Positions 57,088 to 64,000 of a stretch of 64,000 bases of DNA are shown in pieces. Position 1 is the first letter of the stretch. Each line of letters begins with the position of its first letter. The notes below the pieces were generated by a model that had not been told where the DNA came from, made no database searches, and saw only the letters and a program-made list of their open reading frames with translations. Where the stretch lies: the NCBI GenBank assembly GCA_019916065.1, contig CM034241.1, positions 24,579,840 to 24,643,839 on the forward strand. The letters are read 5' to 3'. Made by a program: the position numbers and the translations under genes. The stretch is from Vitellaria paradoxa (Eukaryota > Streptophyta > Magnoliopsida > Ericales > Sapotaceae).

Positions 57088-58330
57088 TAGAGTTGTTCGC
57101 AGTCAGTGATGAGAAGGTGACGTCTCAACTAAAATGTAACACATTAGATTTCTAAATGGTAGAATGATTTGTCACAATCATTAGAGTAGTAGACTTTGAA
57201 TCCAATGTGTTGGTGTGAAAGACACTGAATTAGACAAGAATAAGAAACACATCCAAGTTATACCATCCACATTAATGTGATTCTAGTGTTCACTATTAGC
57301 AATTGCTCTAAATCATGAGATAGTGAGGAAAGCTATTGTACGTAATATAGAGTTTGTCTGCAGCCAGTGATGAGATGAGACGTCCTAACTAAAAAACTGT
57401 AACACGTTGAATTTCTAAATGGCAGAATAATTTGTTTCAATCATTAGAGTAGTAGACTCTAAATCTAATATGTTGGTGTGAAAGACACTGAATTGCACAA
57501 GAACAAAAAACATATCCAAGTTATGCTATCCACATTAATGTGATTCATGTGTTTACTATTAATAAATGCTTTAAATCTTTTTCTTTTTTATTTTTTAGTA
57601 ACCCAAAACCCTCACCAGTTTATTGCAGCCCTCAAAGAACTGCACAGCCGATAGGAAAACCAGAAAGATGTACGTTGCCTCTTACGCACATCCTGCTTAA
57701 GTCAGGAATCGGACCCGTGTGGTCTCTGTTGGGGAGCATACCCACGAGCCACTCGAGCTAACTCCAGGGGACATTGCTTTAAATCTTGAGATAGTAATGA
57801 ACGCTATTTCATGTAATGGTGACTTTAATTCACTAGGAGCGAAGCTGACTAACATTAGACCAACACCTCAATGTTTTGGAACCATAGTGTTTTAGGAAGT
57901 TATTGCATAAACTTGGGAACATACCCTGTCAAGATGGAATCCACAATCTTATAAAAGATTATGAAATTATCCATATTAAAAATTTTGTCTAATCATTAAA
58001 TTCGGATTCAATCTTATTAATAATGTGTCATTGAGATGGTGAACAATTGCCCTAAATCCTAAGATTTGATGAAAGCTATTTTATGTAATGATGACTTTAA
58101 TTCACCAGAAGTGAGTCTGAGTAACATTAGGCAACACCACAATGTCTTAGGAAGTCATCATATAAACTTAGAGAACACATATTGTCAAGATGGAATCCAC
58201 AATTTTATGAAAGATTAGGATATTATCTATATTAACAATTTTGTCTAATCAATAAATCCAGATCCAGTCGTCTTACTAGTTTGTTATTGAGATGGGCACT
58301 AATAGAAAATGATTGGAATGATAATTCTTA
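57088..58330. repeat. About 265-bp tandem units inside the solo LTR
   Basis: TAGAGTTGTTCGCAGTCAGTGATGAGA (57088) recurs 260 bp on at 57348. GTAATGGTGACTTTAATTCAC (57813) recurs 272 bp on at 58085. The phrase AAATC.TGAGATAGT..GAA.GCTATT links all four units. Word sizes here are given only as anchors. Confidence 0.75.
57579..57774 (-). mobile_element. tRNA-derived SINE with 12-bp perfect target duplication
   Basis: On the minus strand the head has A box TAGCTCGAGTGG (complement of 57749-57760) and B box GGTCCGATTCC (complement of 57705-57715), 45 bp apart. The tail is A-rich with AAAAAATAAAAAAG. TGCTTTAAATCT flanks it at 57567-57578 and 57775-57786. Removing it restores the surrounding repeat unit. 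At 196 bp it is in the usual plant SINE range. Confidence 0.88.
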
Positions 58331-58890
58331 AGGGCATGGAGGTAGGTATCAATTAGAATTTGATAACTTTCTAATTTTAATTGATTCAATATCCAATGGA
58401 AGTGCTTAATTGCAATTATTATTAGTGAAAAATGTGTTCCATGTAATTATCTCATTAGACTGGGTAGAAGTGCAGCTATACCTCTTTAATGGAATGAGGA
58501 ATAATAATTACGGGGTACATCTGTGATTATGAGATAATTGTTGGGTGGTTTTCTAATTGAGCCAACTAGGGTCAATTTACACTCAAGTCCTTGCTCTTGC
58601 CTACATATCAGAAAAGACAGGATTGCCCACCCAATCCATATCTTATGTATCTTTCAATTGAGAAAGCAGTCTGATTAGGAAAAAGAGCAAAAGGTTTAGG
58701 AGACCAAGTCCTCTAAGGAGACTTGAAGATCATCCTACATTCTTCAATTGTTCATCAAGATCAAAAAGGTTTGATCTTCCCTTTCCTCCTATTTATCATT
58801 TATTTCTTGTTTGTAGTTAGATTTAGTTTATTTCATACATGTAAATTCTTTAAAATCCATCTTTTGTTGCATTCTAGATCCACCACATTG

Positions 58891-61800
58891 TACCCAAGTT
58901 TGTGAGATTTGATGGGAAGATAGCGACGTGCAGGAACATGTGGTAAGATTTATTGACACCTTGGGAACTTATGGCTTAGACAACATATTGTGCCTTTAAG
59001 AGTTCTCCAAATCTCTCATAGACAGTGTGCACCTAGTACGCCAATCTCCCTACAGGGTCTATATCTTCACGAGAGGACCTGGTGAAGAAATTTCACGCTT
59101 AGTTTTTCCATGTGAAAGAAAGGTACATCACCATCCATCTGATCTGCGAATCACAGAGGATTGAGGAGAACCTCCTTACTTACATCAGGAGATTTTGCGA
59201 AAAGGTGATCAATGTCCAAGATTGATTCTCAGAAGACCAACTTATGAACATATGTATTGAAGGGATGAGCACTCAGTACAAGGTTCATTTGATGAATCAT
59301 TGTTTTTAAGTTTTCTTAGGCTTGAATGTAGCAGCTTGAAATTTAAGTGCAATAGTGCAAGGAATGGCGCGACAACTCCCCTCCCCTTCCATTATTTTCC
59401 CCAAAGAAATTGACCAACTTCAAGGGATTGATAGCCCCCACCTCATCACAACCATTTTGTATTCAAGGCAGAGGCTTCCGTAGCGCAATCATCATACCAA
59501 ATAAATGGAGACTAACAAGAAGCCTTGGAAAAATAAACCGACAATGCCTCCATTTCCAACCCATCTGTCCACTTTAGACCTCAAAAACTTCTAGATGCAT
59601 GGGTCATAGATGGTGTGCTTGTTCTCACCACACCAAAGAACTTACCAACAAGGCAAGAGGAAGAACAAGTTTTTTGTCATAAGGCATCCACCGAAGACTA
59701 TTGGTCTTTCCAGACTTTCTTTCACAAAATGGTGCGAGAGAAAAGGTTAGAGGTTGCCCTGCGAGACGTGTTGAAAGATTCCTTCCTCTATCACCTAGAC
59801 AGGTCGTGTAATGTGATGAGGATATCGCACTATGAAGAGCATGAAGAAATAGTGGCATGTGAAGTCGTCTCTAACCTAGTAGTTCACCTAGAGTTCGAAG
59901 ACAAAAGGGCACAAACTTTATGAGCAAGATTACCAAGTTTAGATAGTTCTTCGACTAAGTTGGTTGCTCACCCTCTGCCTACCTTATAGCAACCAAGGCC
60001 TTCCTTTGTACGGCAGAAGATAACAACGAGTAGTGCATAGCTGTAAGTAGTTTCATCCAGAGGGTTATTCGAGACAATTGTTCTCCCTCAACTTTACCTT
60101 AGCGGATAGGTAGGTTATTCACCCTCGTAACGCCCCCTCTACATCTCAATGATAATCAATGTATGAAGGGGGCATCCATTGTTCGAGACAATTGTTCCCC
60201 CTCAACTTTACCTTAGTAGATACGTAGGTTATTCACCCTCGTAATCGCCCCCTCTACGTCTCAATGATAATCAATGTATTAAGGGGCATCCATCAACATT
60301 CTCCCCATTGCTACCCTTCATGTAGCAGGGATCCCCTGTAGTCACCTAGTGAAAGAACCTATTACAATTAATAGCTTCAAGGGCCAAAGGCAGATGGGAT
60401 ATGTTTAGGTAAACTTCAAGGTAGGGGAGATCCAATCTCCTATCAAATTTCATGTAATTGATTCCCTTACCACGCACTTTTGGGGTGGACATGGATCCAC
60501 AAATACGCAACAATACTATCTAATCATCACCAATATGTAAAAGCCATTTGAAATGGAAAAGTGGTGACAATTAAGACTTCCTCTAAGCCTTTCCACACTG
60601 ATGAAACTCATATGACAGACACAATCTCTTAACCTAACACGAACGAGGATCCCTTGCCCAGCTTCCCTATGGAATTCAGAACCCTAAGTGGTTCGAAGTC
60701 AGTAAGGCACCACCCTCCATGAAGAAGCACTTGAGTTAGAGCCACCCCTTGACTCCACAAACACCAAGGTGACTTGATACTGGTGCGCTAATGGCAAAGT
60801 GGTGTACTGCTTGTAACAGTGTCCAAGGTTGGCTGCTTCACAGCAAAGGGTTAAACCCCATGTATCACCAGTTGACCATGATCCCCCCTTCCCATGAAAA
60901 AGATAAAAACATGAAAGAAGAAAGCATGTCCTTATCCACCCTGTCCATGCCACATGAAAGATCAAAAGCATTGAAAAGAAAAAGATCACGGAAGAGCATA
61001 ATGAAGCATTTCTATTGGAGACTCCTCTAAATGCTAAAACCCCAAAAGTAGTAAGTGATCAAGTCTTAACGGCACTTGAATATTACTAGGATGGGCCCTG
61101 ACCTCAAAAGTAGGAATTAGAAGAGGTGGATCTGGTCAAAGAAGGTCGCTCTCCAAGGCTGGTCTACATTTGCAAAGACCTCCCTCGGAAGGATAGTGAT
61201 GTAATGCAAGGCCAATGAAATAAGGGATTCGATTCTACAAGCCAAAGGTGGAGACGCTTTTAGTTGCAAAATTCATTGGAGCCCATCCCATACCCATCTT
61301 GGTTGTCTAGCATAGTACCAGTAGTGAAGAAGGAACAGTTATATCAAAGTTTGTGTGGACTTTCAAGACCACAACAAAGCATGCCCAAAGGATGAATTCC
61401 TGCTACCTAACATAGACACATTCATCGACTTGATAGCTGGGCACCATATGTTCTCTTTCATGGACTAGTTCAGCGATTATAACTAGATCAAGATGGCTCC
61501 TGATGATGCGCCCATGATGGCCTTTTGGACTCCCATTGGCAACTTCTTTTATATTGTCGTGTCATTTGGGCTGAAGAATGTATTTCACATACCAACTAGC
61601 CATGTCTGCAGTATTTCATGATATGTTCTATAAGTGCTTTAAGTTTTACATCGATGACTTAGTGGTTTAGTCAGAGGAGGAGGAGTCTCACTTAAAAGAC
61701 ATGTAAAGGGTGTTTGATAGATGCCGCAAATACCGCCTCCAATGAGCCTCTTGAAGTGCGCATTTGGCGTAACGGTAGGAAAGTTCTTAGGGTGAGTCAT

Positions 61801-63702
61801 CCATCAGCATAGAGTCCACCAAATCCATTCAAAGTCATTGCCATTGAGGACATGCCGCAACCACGTAACCAAAATGAACTGAAACATTGCTAAAATGGAT
61901 TTCTTACCTTGGAAGTGTCATCTTGGCCATGGCATAGGTTACCTATCCCATTAACTAGTTGCTAAAAAAGGAAACAATTTTTTAATGGGGCGAGGAACAG
62001 CAAAAAGTGTTTGAAGGGATAAAGAAAGCCTTGACCTCCTCGCTCACAATGACTCTATCACACCTAAGGAGTAGGGAAGCCACTAGTCCTGTACTTTATA
62101 TCTACCCCAAGGTCGATTGGTGCCCTCCTCACCTAAGAAGTTGAAAGGATTAAAAGACCGGTATACTACATTAGATGAGTGGTGCAAGGAGTTGAGACTT
62201 GGTATTCACTCGTTCAACAACATTATTTTGCTCTAGTGTTCGAGGCACAAAAATTATTCACTACCTCCTAGCATATCCCCTACACCTCATCACCAAGTGC
62301 GATCCTATTTGATACCTTATATCCTGAACCGCCCTCTCAGGAATGCTCACCCGGTGTATGCTGCTTATAGGGGAACGTGACATCACATGCAAGACACCTA
62401 GGGTGGTGAAAAGCCAAAAACTAGCGGACCTCCTCGCGAAGTTCCCTTATAAGCATCCCAAGGGAAATGGGCCTTGAGTTTTGATAGATCGTCAATAGCA
62501 GTAGCAGGAGTGAGGATAATTGGGCCTTAGAAACACTTTATATCAAAGGGGACTCAAAGCTTGTGACTAAGCAAACCAGTGGAAACTATGCCATCAAGGA
62601 GCCAACCCTCGCCTCATTATCGAACGGACAATCATCTAGCGCCACATAGACAAATTCGACATGCTGAGGTTGGAGCATGCATTGCTTTCTAAGAATCGTC
62701 ATTCTGATGCCTTGACCACCCTTGCTTTAAAGGTGGAAGTAAAAGTCGACCACACCAAGATAGAAGTCCCAAAGAGAACTCTCAACTACTCAATCAGAGA
62801 CATTCCCTAAAGAGGAGATAGTGGACTCCTATTATCAAAGAGTTGAGCTCCGCGAAAGATCCCTGCCTCAGAACTCAAGCATTACACCTTATACCAAGGA
62901 GTGCTTTATCACCAAGCACTGTGAGGGTGGGTTGGAAGCCAAAAATAATGTTAACGAGGCCCACCAATAATTATGTAATGTAGGAGGGATCAGCTTGTGC
63001 AGAAGGCTCCAAAGACAAGGGTACTATTGGCCTAATATGGCCAAGGAGGCAACAATAGAATAACAGTAACACGCATGTCAAGAGAACTCCATGAAAGGAG
63101 AATGTAACTTTGCCACCACAATACCAGATTGGAATCAACTCTATATTTCTTACATTAAAGAAGGTCAATTCCAAATAAAAAAGTGGATGCTGCAGTAATC
63201 TAAAGGAGGGCTGACCTCTGCTTTCTTCACAAAGAACAACTATTTCAACATAGCTTCGAAGGAAAACCGTTGTAGTGCTTAGCGTGAGAGGAAATTCAAA
63301 AAGCCATTGAAGTAGGTCACGCACAGGAACACCAAGGTGGGGGAAGTTGTATCTTCACCCGCTCTCCGCATTATACTACTGGCTATGGAAGAGGATGATA
63401 GAGGGTTTGTTCTAAAGTGTCAATCTTACCAAATACATATGCACTTGATCCACACCCCAACTGTAGACCTTATGACGACGGGGACCCCATGGTCGTTCCT
63501 CAATTGGACCATGGATCCAATTAGACCCGTCAACCCACTATCTGAAGGAAATGTTTGAATCATTGCCATAATGGAGCTTATACAAAAATTGGTCGAGGGA
63601 ATCCCCATGCAAAGGGTGACCGAAGAAGTGATGGCCAACTCATTTGCGAATTCATCAGTTGTTACAGAATCCCAAAGATCATCTTATCAGACAATAATAC
63701 TT
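58891..63702 (+). pseudogene. Tat-like gypsy gag-pol remnant
   Basis: Gag: DVQEHVVRFIDTLGTYG (from about 58921), then LRITEDXG-like and later pieces to about 59340. The frame at 59615-59923 (TPKNLPTRQ, WSFQTFFHKMVREKR) is undiagnosed. Reverse transcriptase: KVCVDFQDHNKACPKDEF (about 61348), MFSFMD, stop, FSDYN, stop, IKMAPDDAPMMAFWTPIGNF (to about 61550), and FYIDDLVV (about 61645) in another frame, where the normal box is YVDD. RNase H-like KSLVTKQTSGNYAIKEPTLA (about 62535-62612). Integrase-like pieces from about 62980, ending SCYRIPKIILSDNNT (about 63655-63702), just before the copia LTR. Many stops and shifts. It cannot encode working enzymes. Confidence 0.75.
60068..60297. repeat. 114-bp tandem duplication in the gypsy remnant
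   Basis: TTCGAGACAATTGTTC begins copies at 60068 and 60182. The two copies differ at only a few positions, mostly transitions, so the duplication is younger than much of the element's decay. Confidence 0.88.
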
Positions 63703-63849
63703 TGTTAGAATAGAGGATTGATTTATTTTGTTTCCTTAATTGTCACATCTATATTTCCTATTTTCTTTATTTGATGTAAACTCTTATTATAAATATAATT
63801 CAAGGATAAGGGAGAAATCATTCAATCTCTCTCATTCTCTTTATTTTCA
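63703..63849 (+). mobile_element. 5' LTR of a copia element leaving the window
   Basis: 147 bp from TGTTAGAATAGAGG to CTTTATTTTCA, with TATAAATATAA near 63789. It is followed after three bases by a tRNA-Met-type primer site, so it is a 5' LTR on the plus strand. Very short LTRs are common in the Ale/Retrofit group of copia; that lineage is inferred. It interrupts the gypsy integrase. Confidence 0.75.
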
Positions 63850-63852
63850 ACT

Positions 63853-63864
63853 TGGTATTAGAGC
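63853..63864 (+). promoter_or_regulatory. Primer-binding site of the right-edge copia element
   Basis: TGGTATTAGAGC differs from the canonical TGGTATCAGAGC by one C-to-T change. Beyond it, 63865-64000 is leader or early gag of the same element and has no recognisable domain yet. Confidence 0.8.
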
Positions 63865-64000
63865 CAAATTTGGTTCCAAGAATAAGGAAAAGAGAGAGAG
63901 AGACCCTAAAGCTACATATATCTTTCATCAGAACACGACTCCACACCGCTGATCAGTCCTTCGGTCATTAGAGTTGACTGCTGACCACTCCAGAAAAAGC

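Larger units (their letters stand above)
56884..58885 (+). mobile_element. Solo LTR-like insertion (2.0 kb) in gypsy gag
   Basis: Ends TGTTGAGATGC and GATCCACCA. Flanks CACTG (56879-56883) and CATTG (58886-58890) differ by one transition. Taking it out joins gag codons in phase (EYT before, VPKFVRFDG after). The interior is about four diverged units of 260-272 bp. It carries a SINE at 57579-57774. No coding domain; lineage unassigned (long copia LTRs look similar). Confidence 0.7.
55661..63702 (+). mobile_element. Decayed Tat-like Ty3/gypsy retrotransposon
   Basis: An LTR-like promoter segment (CCTATAAATATCCCC at about 55928, followed by a CT-rich leader) is followed by a gag-like beginning ATGGCACCCCATAAGAAA (56174). 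A gag continuation (58896 on), protease/RT/RNase H and integrase pieces follow up to 63702. A 2.0-kb LTR is inserted in gag (56884-58885) and a copia LTR cuts the integrase at 63703. Phrases such as KACPKDEFLLPNID and MAPDDAP are typical of Tat-group reverse transcriptases. The left boundary is approximate; the 3' LTR is outside the window. Confidence 0.7.

Noticed and set aside
59625..59858. Minus-strand frame opposite the gypsy remnant
   Set aside because: Shadow of the plus-strand retroelement frame at 59615-59923; no domain.

Overview
This is nuclear DNA from a flowering plant, most likely a eudicot. It is AT-rich and dominated by transposable elements typical of plants: Ty1/copia elements with a methionine-initiator tRNA primer site, Ty3/gypsy chromovirus and Tat-like pieces, MULEs, TRIMs, tRNA-derived SINEs and many small TIR elements. 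One intact protein-coding host gene is visible, an ALP1/HARBI1-like domesticated PIF-Harbinger protein at 43711-45225 (+). One host pseudogene, for a plant O-fucosyltransferase, lies at 54235-55063 (-).

Left third (1-17.6 kb): a copia element on the minus strand (1316-6814) has a 5' LTR, a primer-binding site, a leader with about 84-bp periodic repeats, and a gag-pol frame broken by seven stop codons but no frameshift. It is interrupted at 1316 by an LTR that runs off the left edge. A diverged relative of that LTR is a 978-bp solo LTR at 13259-14236 with a perfect target duplication. Between them lie an AT-rich TIR element, a SINE and a TRIM that carries three LTR-like blocks.

Middle-left (17.6-30.5 kb): a three-level nest, with an outer TIR element (17868-24104) holding a Pack-MULE (18013-23840). 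The Pack-MULE carries a fragment of an ARM-repeat/U-box gene and is itself split by a 4.1-kb solo LTR (19547-23692). A decayed chromovirus integrase and chromodomain follow at 27.56-29.26 kb.

Middle (30.5-43.1 kb): one large MULE (30508-43077) encodes, on the minus strand, a MuDR-type transposase (37531-40041, four in-frame TAG codons) and a spliced plant-mobile-domain (PMD) gene (31158-37262). A 3.67-kb gypsy solo LTR sits inside the last PMD exon with a perfect 5-bp target duplication. Both MULE ends carry arrays of short imperfect palindromes.

Right (43.1-64 kb): the ALP1-like gene, another MULE-type TIR element (48350-49554), a gypsy LTR fragment, the O-fucosyltransferase pseudogene, then a badly decayed Tat-like gypsy element (about 55.66-63.70 kb). 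That element is invaded by a 2.0-kb solo LTR, which carries a SINE, and is interrupted at 63703 by the 5' LTR of another copia element that leaves the window.

Apart from the ALP1-like gene there is no cooperating gene set. The biology here is the layering and decay of mobile elements. Family names come from recognised motifs; no database search was run.
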